A DNA stretch of 64,000 nucleotides from Bacteroidia bacterium. GTDB taxonomy: Bacteria; Bacteroidota; Bacteroidia; UKL13-3. The position numbers and the translations under genes were made by a program. Below the pieces are notes generated by a model. The model had not been told where the DNA came from. It did not search any database and was given only the letters and a program-made list of their open reading frames with translations. Location: the NCBI GenBank assembly GCA_021740845.1, contig JAIOYZ010000009.1, positions 1 through 64,000 on the forward strand. The letters are read 5' to 3'. Numbering within the stretch: the first letter of the stretch is position 1; each line of letters begins with the position of its first letter. Below, piece by piece: positions 8,313-17,561 of this stretch.

Positions 8313-9734
8313 TTACAACAAAGTTGTTGGGCAAACGTATTCAGTTTTTGGTAGGGATGTAGCTTTGATATCTTTAAAGCCGCCAATTACATCTACAAAA
8401 TTTTCATAACCTCTTTGCTTCAACATAGACGCTGCAATCATACTTCTATAACCGCCTGCACAATGAAGTACAAAAGTTTCTTCTTTCGGAATTTCAGCTA
8501 AATGATTGTTCAATACATTTAATGGAATGTTTTTAGCATCCAACAAATGCTCTGATTGAAACTCACTTACTTTACGAATATCAATGATATGAACGGCTCC
8601 AGCTTGTGCACGTTTCTCTAATTCTTCTGCGGTAATTCTGTTCACTGTATCAAATTCTTTACCTGCATTTTTCCAAGCATCAAAACCACCTTCCAAGTAC
8701 CCAATAGAATTATCGTAACCCACGCGAGACAAGCGGATGATAGCTTCTTCTACTTTTTCATTGCTTTCGGCAACAAGTAGAATTTCCTGTTTAATGTCCA
8801 AAATTAATTCGCCTACCCACATGGCAAAACTTCCGTCGATGCCAATATTGATGCTATTGGGAATAAAGCCTTTTGCAAAATCTTCTGGTTTTCTAACATC
8901 CAAAACTAGTGCTCTAGTTTCGTTAGCAATTAATTCAAATGCATTTACATCGTATCCTTTTTTTCCTTTTTCTAAAATTGAATCCAAGCTAGAATATCCT
9001 TGAATATTCATCAATACATTCTTAGGGAAATATTGAGGAGGAGTGGTTAATCCAGTTAAGATAGCTTCTACAAATTGTTCTTCATTCAACTCTGGGTTCA
9101 AAGCGTAATTGGTTCTTTTTTGATTGCCCAAAGTATCAGTAGTTTCTTTGCTCATGTTTTTACCACAAGCACTTCCAGCACCATGATTTGGATACACAAT
9201 TATATCATCTGCCAACGGCATAATTTTATTGCGTAGAGAATGGTATAAATGGCGCGCCAATTTATCTTGAGTTAAATCTTCAATTACGTGTTGAGCCAAA
9301 TCTGGTCGGCCTACATCACCAATAAATAGAGTGTCTCCAGAGATTAATCCAGTTTCTTTTCCAGCTTCGTCAGAAACCAAAAAGCAAGAACTTTCCATGG
9401 TATGACCAGGAGTATGGATTAACTTAATTTTTATTCCACCCACTTCAAAAATTTCACCATCTGTTCCAACATACATATCAAAACCAGTTTTCATAGAAGT
9501 TGGTCCGTAAACAATGGTAGCGCCTGTTTTCTTGGCTAAGTCTATATGGCCAGAAACGAAATCTGCATGGAAATGGGTTTCAAAAATATATTTCAATTTC
9601 ACTCCATCGCGGTGCAAACGATCAATATAAGGTTGAGTTTCTCTAAGAGGATCTACTATTGCTGCTTCTCCATTGGAGGTAATGTAATAGGCTGCTTCTG
9701 CAATGCAACCGGTGTAAATTTGTTCTAATTTCAT
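8313..9734 (-). CDS. cstB: Persulfide dioxygenase-rhodanese fusion (CstB-like)
   Basis: This 473-aa protein has three domains. Residues 1-240 form an MBL-fold persulfide dioxygenase with THFHAD (His54, His56), His111 in HTPGH and Asp134 in SGDTLF, all expected Fe ligands. A first rhodanese domain (~265-360) has LLVAESNE where the active-site loop should be, so it lacks the catalytic Cys. The second (~370-460) has an intact HCAGGYRS loop. A dioxygenase followed by a dead and then a live rhodanese matches Staphylococcus CstB, which oxidises and processes persulfides. TauE and SQR genes directly upstream support a sulfide-detoxification role. The symbol is by architecture, not proven orthology. 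Confidence 0.85.
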   Translation of the reverse strand: MKLEQIYTGCIAEAAYYITSNGEAAIVDPLRETQPYIDRLHRDGVKLKYIFETHFHADFVSGHIDLAKKTGATIVYGPTSMKTGFDMYVGTDGEIFEVGGIKIKLIHTPGHTMESSCFLVSDEAGKETGLISGDTLFIGDVGRPDLAQHVIEDLTQDKLARHLYHSLRNKIMPLADDIIVYPNHGAGSACGKNMSKETTDTLGNQKRTNYALNPELNEEQFVEAILTGLTTPPQYFPKNVLMNIQGYSSLDSILEKGKKGYDVNAFELIANETRALVLDVRKPEDFAKGFIPNSINIGIDGSFAMWVGELILDIKQEILLVAESNEKVEEAIIRLSRVGYDNSIGYLEGGFDAWKNAGKEFDTVNRITAEELEKRAQAGAVHIIDIRKVSEFQSEHLLDAKNIPLNVLNNHLAEIPKEETFVLHCAGGYRSMIAASMLKQRGYENFVDVIGGFKDIKATSLPKTEYVCPTTLL

Positions 9735-9794
9735 TGTGTTTTATTTGTTGTTATTTAATTTTTTTGCTAAGTGTATTAGGCCTTAATTCTGATA

Positions 9795-9838
9795 CAAAAT
9801 TAGGTGCTGAAATTTCTTAATTTGTCACATAAGTTACA
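9795..9838 (-). promoter_or_regulatory. Crp/Fnr-like operator and -7 element upstream of the cstB-like gene
   Basis: In gene direction, TGTAACTTATGTGACA (9838-9823) is a 6-4-6 near-palindrome. It begins 36 bp before a perfect TAATTTTG -7 element (9802-9795), which is 60 bp before the ATG. The same arrangement precedes sqr and the rhodanese operon. Confidence 0.6.
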
Positions 9839-9871
9839 CTTGAGAAAAATCAGGAAAAAAACCAATTCAAC

Positions 9872-10675
9872 TTATTTTAGTAATGTTTCTTTTAAGATAA
9901 TATAAATGCCCATTGCCAATACAAACCACCCAAAACCAACTTTAAGCTTTTCACCTTCAATTTTTTTAGATAGGAAACTACCAATAAACACTCCCACAAT
10001 AGAACAAAGAGTAAAAGTGATTAATAGTTTCCAATCCATTGCTTGATCTGGTCTAATATCTCCCATAAAGCCAATGAGCGATTGCGCTGAAACAATAAAT
10101 AAGGAAGTGCCAACCGCCATTTTCATTGGAGTTTTTGCTAAGAATAATAAGGCAGGAATTATTAAAAATCCTCCACCAGCACCCACAAAGCCAGCTACCA
10201 AACCAATAAATAATCCTTGAACCAAGATGCCCAAATAGTTTGTTTTATCGTTTGTATTATTTGGGGTTTCTTTAATAGGTTTAATCATTCTTATAGAAGC
10301 AAAAATCATTACAAAAGCAAACACCACCATAATAAACATGGATTTGCTTATAGTTAAAATTTCGCTAGAAAAAATAATCTCTGGTATGGAGGGAACAATA
10401 AATTTTCTTGTAAGGTAAACCGCAAGAATGGTTGGAATACCAAACAAGATTACTTTTTTAAAGTCGACTAATTTTTGTTTGGCTTTTTGTATGCCACCAA
10501 AAAGTGCGGTGGTACCAACTACAAATAGAGAATAACCTGTAGCTAAAATTGGTTCAACCCCAACTACATATACCAAAATTGGAACGGAAAGTATAGAGCC
10601 GCCGCTGCCAATTAAGCCAAGAGTTATACCTACAAGAACTGCTAAAAGGTAACCTATTATTTGTGTGATTTCCAT
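9872..10675 (-). CDS. TauE/SafE-family sulfite/organosulfur permease
   Basis: This 267-aa protein is almost entirely hydrophobic, with about eight membrane helices in two TauE-like halves. The characteristic glycine-rich segments are GLIGSGGSILSVPILVYVVG near the N-terminus and LVAGFVGAGGGFLIIPALLF in the middle. Members of the family export sulfite, thiosulfate or related anions. It sits 67 bp after sqr and 137 bp before the cstB-like gene on the same strand. The order matches Staphylococcus cst-type clusters, so disposal of the sulfite or thiosulfate formed from sulfide is likely (inference). Confidence 0.85.
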   Translation of the reverse strand: MEITQIIGYLLAVLVGITLGLIGSGGSILSVPILVYVVGVEPILATGYSLFVVGTTALFGGIQKAKQKLVDFKKVILFGIPTILAVYLTRKFIVPSIPEIIFSSEILTISKSMFIMVVFAFVMIFASIRMIKPIKETPNNTNDKTNYLGILVQGLFIGLVAGFVGAGGGFLIIPALLFLAKTPMKMAVGTSLFIVSAQSLIGFMGDIRPDQAMDWKLLITFTLCSIVGVFIGSFLSKKIEGEKLKVGFGWFVLAMGIYIILKETLLK

Positions 10676-10742
10676 TAATTCTCAATGGGTTTGATTTAAG
10701 TTTATAAAGATGGACAATTAAAGAACAAAGAGGCTTATTTAA

Positions 10743-12002
10743 TTAAACGTTTTCACCCTTCATCATTTTGTTCCAATATAAATAAGGTAACATATATTTT
10801 TTTAGGAACCACAATCTCCAATGCGGTTTGTTACTATTAAAAACGAGCATTTGTTTTAATTTTGGATCAGGAGTAAACTCACTTTTATAATTAAACTCTG
10901 CCAAAACCATTTCACCATAACCGGTAACTAAAGGACAAGAAGAATAACCTTCATAAGATACATTATCTGCAGCTTGGTTATTTACCAGTTTCAGAAGATT
11001 ATCTACCACAACTGGAACTTGCTTGCGAATGGCAGCACCAGTTTTTGCGGTAGGTAGAGCCGCTACATCGCCTAAGCCAAATACATTGGGATATTTATTG
11101 CTTTGCATGCTATTATGGTTTACATCCATCCAACCTGCACCATTAACCAAGCTTGAGTTTTTTACAAAAGCAGGCGCTTCTTGTGGTGGTGCAAGGTGCA
11201 AAAAGTCGAAAGGAATTTCGATGGTTTCATTACCAATATGTTTTTCTTTTAACACATTTCCTTCATTTACCACACATGAATTTTCTCCAGTGCTCACTTC
11301 TTTAAAACGGATGATTTTATTCTCGCAATCAATTTTTACTGGAGCATAAAATGTCTTTAAGTGAATATTATATCTTCCAATAACTTGCATCAAAGTATCA
11401 GCAATAATTTTTACTCCAAAAATTACAGAACCTGGAGTGGCAAATACCACATTGGTTTTATCTGAGATGCCTCTTTTCTTAAAATAGTGTGCCGATAAAT
11501 ATGCCGTCTTTTGTGGAGCACCACCGCATTTGACTGGTGTAGTAGGTTGTGTAAAAATTGCATTTCCACCATTGAATTTTTGAAGCAATTCCCATGTTTT
11601 ATTTGGGTCAACATAATTGCTACAAACCAAGCCTTTTTCTAAGCCTTCACGCAAACCCTCAATGCCATCCAAGTTATTTACCAAGCCAGGCGCAACTACT
11701 AAATAATCGTATCCAATTTCACCCGATTTTTCTGTTGTGATGGTGTTTTTTTCTGGGTTTAATTGTATGGCATATTCTTTAATCCATGTTACATCTTTTG
11801 GAATATAATCTGCATTGGGGCGCATAGTTTTCTTGTAATCAAAAGCGCCAGCACCCACCAAAGTAAAAGCAGGTTGGTAATAATGATTTTCGGAAGGCTC
11901 TACAATTGCAATGCTAACTTTTTTGTTCTTTTTACGCATTTGCGATGCCACCATAATTCCGGCAGTTCCTCCGCCAATAATTAGTACTTGATATTTTTCC
12001 AT
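10743..12002 (-). CDS. sqr: Sulfide:quinone oxidoreductase
   Basis: This 419-aa flavoprotein oxidises sulfide to polysulfide or persulfide and passes electrons to quinone at the membrane face. The FAD Rossmann motif is GGGTAG at 10-15 (VLIIGGGTAG). The three redox cysteines of SQR are visible at Cys127 (GLVCSNY), Cys159 (PVKCGGAPQK) and Cys356 (YSSCPLVTGYGE). The C-terminal PHWRLWFLKKYMLPYLYW is the usual amphipathic membrane-binding tail. It leads a transcript with the TauE gene and has its own putative operator and promoter at 12022-12066. The type I/II subdivision was not attempted. Confidence 0.92.
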   Translation of the reverse strand: MEKYQVLIIGGGTAGIMVASQMRKKNKKVSIAIVEPSENHYYQPAFTLVGAGAFDYKKTMRPNADYIPKDVTWIKEYAIQLNPEKNTITTEKSGEIGYDYLVVAPGLVNNLDGIEGLREGLEKGLVCSNYVDPNKTWELLQKFNGGNAIFTQPTTPVKCGGAPQKTAYLSAHYFKKRGISDKTNVVFATPGSVIFGVKIIADTLMQVIGRYNIHLKTFYAPVKIDCENKIIRFKEVSTGENSCVVNEGNVLKEKHIGNETIEIPFDFLHLAPPQEAPAFVKNSSLVNGAGWMDVNHNSMQSNKYPNVFGLGDVAALPTAKTGAAIRKQVPVVVDNLLKLVNNQAADNVSYEGYSSCPLVTGYGEMVLAEFNYKSEFTPDPKLKQMLVFNSNKPHWRLWFLKKYMLPYLYWNKMMKGENV

Positions 12003-12021
12003 AGTTTGAGTTTTAGTAAGG

Positions 12022-12066
12022 TAAACCTATTTGGATTTTGCCTTAAACTAAGGAACAAATGTTACA
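12022..12066 (-). promoter_or_regulatory. Crp/Fnr-like operator and -7-like element upstream of sqr
   Basis: In gene direction, TGTAACATTTGTTCC (12066-12052) starts 37 bp before TAGGTTTA (12029-12022), a one-mismatch TAnnTTTG. That element lies 20 bp before the sqr ATG. Confidence 0.55.
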
Positions 12067-12199
12067 ATATTGATTTTTAAGCGTTTGGGAGCAGCAAAAT
12101 TGCATTTCATAAAATGAAAAAGATTTTCATGTTAAAGCAAAATGTATATTTATGTTAAAATCAAAATCGTTTTATTAAGTTAAATATTTTTAAATGCAA

Positions 12200-12215
12200 T
12201 TCGGTTTGAACCAAA
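12200..12215 (-). repeat. Iterated motif, full 16-bp copy (reverse)
   Basis: TTCGGTTTGAACCAAA in the gap between sqr and the gene ending at 12271. Confidence 0.85.
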
Positions 12216-12270
12216 TTTTGATTTTAGAATGGATTGAAATTATATCAAAGTTGTGTGGCAATTATCCATG

Positions 12271-12969
12271 CTAGCAAATCAACAATAACCTTAGTTCTCC
12301 CGGCTTTTCTTTTGGTGCTCGGTGAAGGCAAGGTAGAACATTGCTATTGGGATAATCAACTGCCAACTTCCACATATTTCCAATGCCTAAATTAATAAGG
12401 TTTGCATTTGGTTTTGCCTGATAATGTAAATCAAAGAAATGTTCTATTAAGAATGATTCAAATCCTTCTTCTTCTCCTTGATATAATTTTTGAAGTTCAT
12501 TGCGAATTTCGGGAATAAGCACTTTTTGTTCCGCTTGCGAATTAGGTAAAATATCACTCGACGCTCCATAATATGTGCACAAAAATGTATCTGTTGGTAT
12601 GGGTGAACGATCTACATGAAAGGAATATACATCAGTTGAAAAAAATGGAAGAATAGCATCTCTATCGTAATATTTTATCACATTTAGTGTAGGCGATGCT
12701 CCATATTCTTTTAGAAGTTTTAGGTCGTCCAATAGAATTTGGCGTGCAAGATTCCCTTGCTCACTTAATTGAAGTTCTAAAAGCAGCTCTTCTTCAATCA
12801 CCTCTATATTCTCATTGATTTCAATCTTTTTAACAATCTCAGAAAAATCACCTGCGAGATTCCGCTTCCAGCAATTGGCATTCCTTTCTCCAACAAATGG
12901 CTTGAGAACTAAATCTTGAAAATTTGTTACATACTGAATTTGATTTTCTGTAGAAGATATGTTTGTCAT
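12271..12969 (-). CDS. Hypothetical protein, possible DUF1826 family
   Basis: A protein of about 232 aa is read from the ATG at 12969 (MTNISSTENQ); 15 codons upstream are open but look non-coding. The central segment FHVDRSPIPTDTFLCTYYGA, the DDLKLL stretch and the late PCLHRAP resemble DUF1826 proteins, recalled from memory and not checked. His and Asp in FHVD could be metal ligands. There is no signal peptide and no membrane segment, so it should be cytoplasmic. No operon partner is evident. The function is unknown. Confidence 0.6.
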   Translation of the reverse strand: MTNISSTENQIQYVTNFQDLVLKPFVGERNANCWKRNLAGDFSEIVKKIEINENIEVIEEELLLELQLSEQGNLARQILLDDLKLLKEYGASPTLNVIKYYDRDAILPFFSTDVYSFHVDRSPIPTDTFLCTYYGASSDILPNSQAEQKVLIPEIRNELQKLYQGEEEGFESFLIEHFFDLHYQAKPNANLINLGIGNMWKLAVDYPNSNVLPCLHRAPKEKPGELRLLLIC

Positions 12970-13166
12970 AATGCAACTATTAGATAACGCGAGCAGCCTT
13001 TTAATTAACCACAATTAAAGCTCAAAAATAGAGCATTATTCGACTTTAAAACTAATGGATGTAAAATACTTTCGCATAGTAAGAAAGCCTTGCTACCGTT
13101 ATTATATAGGCCGTCAAATCTTTTTCATCAGCATCATTTTTGCTAATAAAACGCATTTAATTTCAA

Positions 13167-13199
13167 TTCGGTTTGAACCAAAATTAGGTTCAGACCGAA
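13167..13199. repeat. Inverted pair of iterated motifs forming a 33-bp dyad
   Basis: TTCGGTTTGAACCAAA (13167-13182) is followed at once by TTAGGTTCAGACCGAA (13184-13199). Together they make a long imperfect palindrome about 105 bp upstream of the secreted-protein gene at 13304. This is the only head-to-head pair in the window. Confidence 0.8.
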
Positions 13200-13303
13200 A
13201 TATTTTAAAGCCTATATAAAACGAAATAGGGGTTTCATAGGATAAAAAGGGTGTTTCATTAAACGGCATAAATTCGAGAAAACGATTTCCATAATGTTGT
13301 ACC

Positions 13304-14221
13304 ATGAAAACACATAAAATACTATTAATTCTAAGCCTTGCTTTTATTTCTTTACAAGGTTTAGCTCAAAAAAATGAAAAACAAAAGGACACTTGTGGTA
13401 CTTTTTATAAGATTGATGAAGGAAATATAGAAGTGTCAGAAAAAAAGAAAAGTACTCAATTAGATTTTACTTATTCTTTAACTGCCAACAGCGATAAAAC
13501 TTCTTCTATTGAGGTTTTGGTTACAATTAAAGATTGCAAAGGCACAGAAAAACAAATCCCAACAACCTTGAAGTTTGATCCTAAAACAAATAAATGGACA
13601 AGCTCTTTAACTATTGAAAATAACAAGGATTGTCCTTGGCAATTGGTTTCATTTAATTTGAGTTTAGAAAACAATTGTGGCGAGAAATTCTCTACTGATC
13701 CCATGTCGTTTTCGGAATTAAAAGACAAGAAAAACGTGAGTCATAGCAACCACAGAACCAAAAAACGTTTCAATCCAAACTTGCAAACCAAGGGTTCTGG
13801 TAATGGTAATTCAAACAACGAAAACGCAAAAGATTCTTGTGATTTTAATAACTTCACCATTGAAGATGGAAGCATAACCGTTAACGATGTAAAGTCGGCA
13901 ATGGGTATTTATGTTACCTTAAGCTTAAGCGAGAAAAAAGGAATGGCAAGCAGAGTAGTAATGCTTATAGAAATTGAAAACTGCAAAGGCGAAAAACAAT
14001 ATGTAAAATTAGAACTTACTTATGATAGTAAAACCGGTATGTGGGTTGGCAAACAAGTTATTCCACAAAACCCAGAATGTGCTTGGAAAATTAATTCATA
14101 CAAGTATTTAATCTACAACGCTTGTGATGATGAATATGAAACAGATGTTATTGATTATTCAACTGTTAAAAGCACTACGAGTTTAACCAAACGAGCAAGA
14201 AGAGTTAAAATTCATAAATAG
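13304..14221 (+). CDS. Secreted hypothetical protein with two homologous halves
   Basis: This 305-aa protein has a signal peptide (MKTHKILLILSLAFIS then LQGLAQ). Two repeats of about 115 aa follow. Each starts with Cys-x-x-F (CGTFYKIDEGNIEV, CDFNNFTIEDGSITV) and contains a KDCKG/ENCKG turn, a K-x-W/G-M-W strand and a late C-x-W (CPWQLVSF, CAWKINSY). Conserved cysteines suggest disulfides in a beta-sandwich-like fold. A Gly/Asn-rich linker (GSGNGNSNNENA) separates the halves. No family was recognised. An intrinsic terminator follows. Confidence 0.75.
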   Translation: MKTHKILLILSLAFISLQGLAQKNEKQKDTCGTFYKIDEGNIEVSEKKKSTQLDFTYSLTANSDKTSSIEVLVTIKDCKGTEKQIPTTLKFDPKTNKWTSSLTIENNKDCPWQLVSFNLSLENNCGEKFSTDPMSFSELKDKKNVSHSNHRTKKRFNPNLQTKGSGNGNSNNENAKDSCDFNNFTIEDGSITVNDVKSAMGIYVTLSLSEKKGMASRVVMLIEIENCKGEKQYVKLELTYDSKTGMWVGKQVIPQNPECAWKINSYKYLIYNACDDEYETDVIDYSTVKSTTSLTKRARRVKIHK

Positions 14222-14254
14222 ACAGTAGTTCTCTTTTAAACCCCTCATTTCAGA

Positions 14255-14308
14255 GCAAGCAAAGTGAAGCAAACTTAAAATAGATTGCTTCACTTTGTTT
14301 GCTTTTTT
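14255..14308 (+). terminator. Intrinsic terminator
   Basis: GCAAGCAAAGTGAAGCAA (14255-14272) pairs with TTGCTTCACTTTGTTTGC (14285-14302), with one G-T pair, and six T's follow. Confidence 0.85.
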
Positions 14309-14341
14309 GTTTATCGGCCAATAGGGATTTACTGGACAAAG

Positions 14342-14800
14342 TTAGTTTGCTTTGTTTCTTTCATCGTGGGATTTAAACCCAAACCGTATTGCCTCTTTTA
14401 GTATTTCTAAGTTGATATCTTTAAGGGTTTTAAACTTAATGCAATAGCCTGTAATACTTGCCTTGCCAATTTTATTTAAGAAGGTATTGGACAATAACAT
14501 TTTATCCTCCAAACCAATAATATAAATAGAAATTCCACTCGTATTTGCACTAATACCTACCTGATAAAACGCCCTTGTTGTGTCTTTGCTTTTTGCACCA
14601 GAAGCTGCTTTAATTATTTGAGAACCGTAGCCAATATTCGGATTAGAAACAACTTTACCTTGTTCGTTTTTACCATCCAAAAACCAAAGTTTAGTTGTTG
14701 GCATAATATCCAAAATAAGTGTGTGCAACTCCTCCATCTCATTGCTTTTAGCCTTTGGCAAACTTGTAATATACTCTTTGATTTCTGCCTCTGTGTTCAT
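14342..14800 (-). CDS. DUF1801-domain protein
   Basis: This 152-aa cytoplasmic protein begins MNTEAEIKEYITSLPKAK, typical of DUF1801 (YdhG-like) proteins. It continues with a LHTLILDIMPTTKLWFLDGK segment and a late KIGKASITGYCIKFKTLKD, where lysines and hydrophobics match the domain's conserved basic patch. The length is normal for the family. It lies 106 bp downstream of hsdR on the same strand but is probably separate. The biochemical function of the family is not established. Confidence 0.75.
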   Translation of the reverse strand: MNTEAEIKEYITSLPKAKSNEMEELHTLILDIMPTTKLWFLDGKNEQGKVVSNPNIGYGSQIIKAASGAKSKDTTRAFYQVGISANTSGISIYIIGLEDKMLLSNTFLNKIGKASITGYCIKFKTLKDINLEILKEAIRFGFKSHDERNKAN

Positions 14801-14906
14801 TTTGTTTTTATATGATTGAAGATTAATTTTTGCTGCCTTTTTTCCAGTTTTATATTGGATTTTTTTTTATTTTCAATAGTTGATTTACTCTCAATTAACT
14901 TTGATA

Positions 14907-17288
14907 TTATGCACTAATCTGTTTGTATAAATGTTGCTGAAATTCAATAAATAGCTTGCTAATACTACCTACATCGCCTAATATTCCTTTTGCATCTTCG
15001 AGTGATTGATATTTGTTGGTGAGTAGAATAGGTAGTTTTTCTTGATCCAATTCTTCTACTCCAGTTTCTACATATTTGCTTAAAACAAACTCAATGAATT
15101 CCTTTTGCTTGTCATTTAGTAAAGCAAAAATTGTTGCTTGTGTGGCGGCTACTCTTGCTTCTCTTGTAATAGATTGGTAATTGCCATTAAAGATATATTC
15201 TAAAACATCAAAAAGGTCGCTCTTTTCCATATTTACTAAGGATTGCACCATTAATAAATCACTTTTTGGAAAACCTGCTTCTTCCAATTTTTCTAATAGT
15301 GTTTTTCTAGTTAATGGATTGCTCCATAAGATTCTTAATTCCTCTTCACTTTTAAAAAGGTTGGGTAGTTCACCAAACAAATTATTTAGAAATTCTTCAG
15401 AAGAAATTGGCCTGCCATCTGCACTCCAAAAGGAAGTAGAAATCATAGATTGTATTTCGCGTTCTTTCCCGTCTCTAAGTCTAATTTTGATTTTAGTTGG
15501 CCTTTCTCTAGTACTATCTGCATCACTTTCTTCTTTTTCTCTAGGTGGTCTTTGGTATCCTTCTTTTGGTTCTTTAAATAAATCTTGTTCTGGTTCCAAT
15601 GGCTCACCATCCCATTCAGGGTCTGAGAAATGGTGATAGGCATCTACATAGTCATAAATAGTAAAAAACTCTTTGCCTTCAAATAAACGGGTGCCACGAC
15701 CAACAATTTGTTTAAACTCTATCATGGAGTTAACTGGACGTAGTAAAACTATATTGCGAATGTTTCTTGCATCTACACCCGTTGAAAGCTTTTGTGAGGT
15801 AGTTAGAATTGTAGGAATGGTTTTTTCATTGTCTTGAAACTCTCTTAAAAACCTCTCTCCAATTTCACCATCATTTGCTGTTACACGAACGCAATAATTG
15901 GGGTCATTGCTTTTCTTACCCTGGCTTACTAAATCTCGTATAGCAGCTGCATGGTCTTGTGTTGCACAAAAAATGATAGCCTTTTCTTTTTGATTTGCTT
16001 CGTCTAAATATATCTGAACACGCTTTGCTTCTCTTGCTTTTATCTCAATTATCTTATTGAAATCTGCTTCTTTGTATAGTTTTCCTTCTTCAATTTCTCC
16101 TTCAATTATTTGGTCGTCGCTTGTGTAGATATAATCATCAAGTGTTGTCTTAATGCGTTTTACCTTAAACGGGGTTAGAAAACCATCGTTAATACCTTCT
16201 TTAAGAGAATAAATATAAACTGGGTCCCCAAAATATTTATAGGTATCCACATTATCTAGCCTTTTTGGTGTGGCTGTTAAACCCAATTGAACAGATGGTG
16301 CAAAGTAGTTAAGAATTGCTCTCCAATTACCTTCATCATTGGCTCCGCCTCTATGACATTCATCAATAATAATAAAGTCAAAATAGTCTGGTGGATATGC
16401 TCCAAAATAGGGTGCAGAGTTTCCATCTGCATCTGTACCACTCATAAAAGTTTGAAAGATGGTAAAGAAGATACTTCCATTGGTAGGTACAGAACCTTTT
16501 TTCTTTATTTCATTTGGTTTGATCCGAACCAATACATCTTCTGGAAATGCTGAAAAGGAATTAAAAGCTTGGTCTGCTAATATATTTCTGTCTGCTAAAA
16601 ATAATATTCTTGGTCTGCGAGAATTATACTCTGAGCTCATGGCAGACAAATTCCAACGAGTTTGAAACAGTTTCCAAACCAATTGAAAAGCTATTGCAGT
16701 TTTGCCTGTACCAGTTGCAAGAGTTAATAATATCCGAGTCCTACCATTTGCTATGGCTTCAAGGCTATTACGGACAGCTATTTCTTGATAATACCGCAAT
16801 TGCCAAGTTCCACTTTTGTCTTCAAAAGGAATATCAGCAAACTTTAAACGCCATTCATTAATAGGTTTGTAAATGGTTAGCGCTTGTGTAGTTTCTGCAA
16901 TGGGATAAGTTTTATTCCAAAGTTCTTCTGGGGTAAGGTAATCTGAAACTAAACCTTCAGCACCTGTTTTCATACAGATGCTATAAATCTCTTTACCATT
17001 GGTTGAGTAGGTAGTTTCTAGTTTTAATTTTTCAGCATATTGCTTGGCTTGAGCCACGCCTTCGCCCACGCCTAAATCATCACTTTTGGCTTCTACAACT
17101 GCTAGTTTAATGCCTTTATAAACCAATACATAATCTGCAATTATCTTTTTAGACCTACCGCCACCAGATTGTATTTTACCCGCTGTTATATTGTATTCAC
17201 GCAAAACCTTAGAGCCTTCAATTAGGCCCCAACCACAAGCCTTAAGCTTTGGGTCTATGAGTTCTGCGCGGGTTTCTGCTTCGTTCAT
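14907..17288 (-). CDS. hsdR: Type I restriction enzyme R subunit (EcoEI-like)
   Basis: This 793-aa protein is the nuclease-translocase of a type I system and matches the shorter EcoEI-like R subunits. The nuclease core is near the N-terminus (Asp52 in ADYVLVY, Glu66-Ala-Lys68 in VVEAK). Walker A is ATGTGKT (about 190) and motif II is DECH (about 315, IIDECHRGG). Motif VI lies in IVGRGTRLFEGK, and an EcoEI-type C-terminal helical region follows. It is separated from the hsdM-hsdS-HTH-doc operon by about 330 bp of AT-rich DNA with inverted repeats. That suggests its own promoter and possibly delayed expression (inference). Confidence 0.93.
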   Translation of the reverse strand: MNEAETRAELIDPKLKACGWGLIEGSKVLREYNITAGKIQSGGGRSKKIIADYVLVYKGIKLAVVEAKSDDLGVGEGVAQAKQYAEKLKLETTYSTNGKEIYSICMKTGAEGLVSDYLTPEELWNKTYPIAETTQALTIYKPINEWRLKFADIPFEDKSGTWQLRYYQEIAVRNSLEAIANGRTRILLTLATGTGKTAIAFQLVWKLFQTRWNLSAMSSEYNSRRPRILFLADRNILADQAFNSFSAFPEDVLVRIKPNEIKKKGSVPTNGSIFFTIFQTFMSGTDADGNSAPYFGAYPPDYFDFIIIDECHRGGANDEGNWRAILNYFAPSVQLGLTATPKRLDNVDTYKYFGDPVYIYSLKEGINDGFLTPFKVKRIKTTLDDYIYTSDDQIIEGEIEEGKLYKEADFNKIIEIKAREAKRVQIYLDEANQKEKAIIFCATQDHAAAIRDLVSQGKKSNDPNYCVRVTANDGEIGERFLREFQDNEKTIPTILTTSQKLSTGVDARNIRNIVLLRPVNSMIEFKQIVGRGTRLFEGKEFFTIYDYVDAYHHFSDPEWDGEPLEPEQDLFKEPKEGYQRPPREKEESDADSTRERPTKIKIRLRDGKEREIQSMISTSFWSADGRPISSEEFLNNLFGELPNLFKSEEELRILWSNPLTRKTLLEKLEEAGFPKSDLLMVQSLVNMEKSDLFDVLEYIFNGNYQSITREARVAATQATIFALLNDKQKEFIEFVLSKYVETGVEELDQEKLPILLTNKYQSLEDAKGILGDVGSISKLFIEFQQHLYKQISA

Positions 17289-17396
17289 TTTATGATTGTT
17301 TTTTAAGCATTATACTATTTTCTCTCAGTTTTATACTTAATATAACCGATTGATAAACAATATTAAACAAAAGTTTTATTAAATTTTATTAAGCAC

Positions 17397-17441
17397 TTTA
17401 TTAAGCAAAATGGCATTTTCTCACACTTTTTGCTTAATAAA
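17397..17441. promoter_or_regulatory. Perfect inverted repeat in the AT-rich hsdR leader
   Basis: TTTATTAAGCAAAA (17397-17410) pairs perfectly with TTTTTGCTTAATAAA (17427-17441) around a 16-nt spacer. Two more TTTATTAA direct copies lie just left, and TAGTTAA-TATAG-TTAACTA lies near 17470. It is about 110-150 bp upstream of the hsdR start and could be an operator or a transcript hairpin. Confidence 0.45.
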
Positions 17442-17561
17442 ATATTTTATCCATTTTCGATCTTCTAGTTAATATAGTTAACTAATAGTATTTAAATTTA
17501 TTTAGTTCAATATTTTATTTATAGCATTTGTAAACTCTTTATAGATTTTTTTTTAAGCTCC

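Noticed and set aside
16511-16530. GGTTTGATCCGAACC in hsdR as a motif copy
   Set aside because: It differs in spacing and centre, and reads as ordinary codons (RIKPN on the minus strand).
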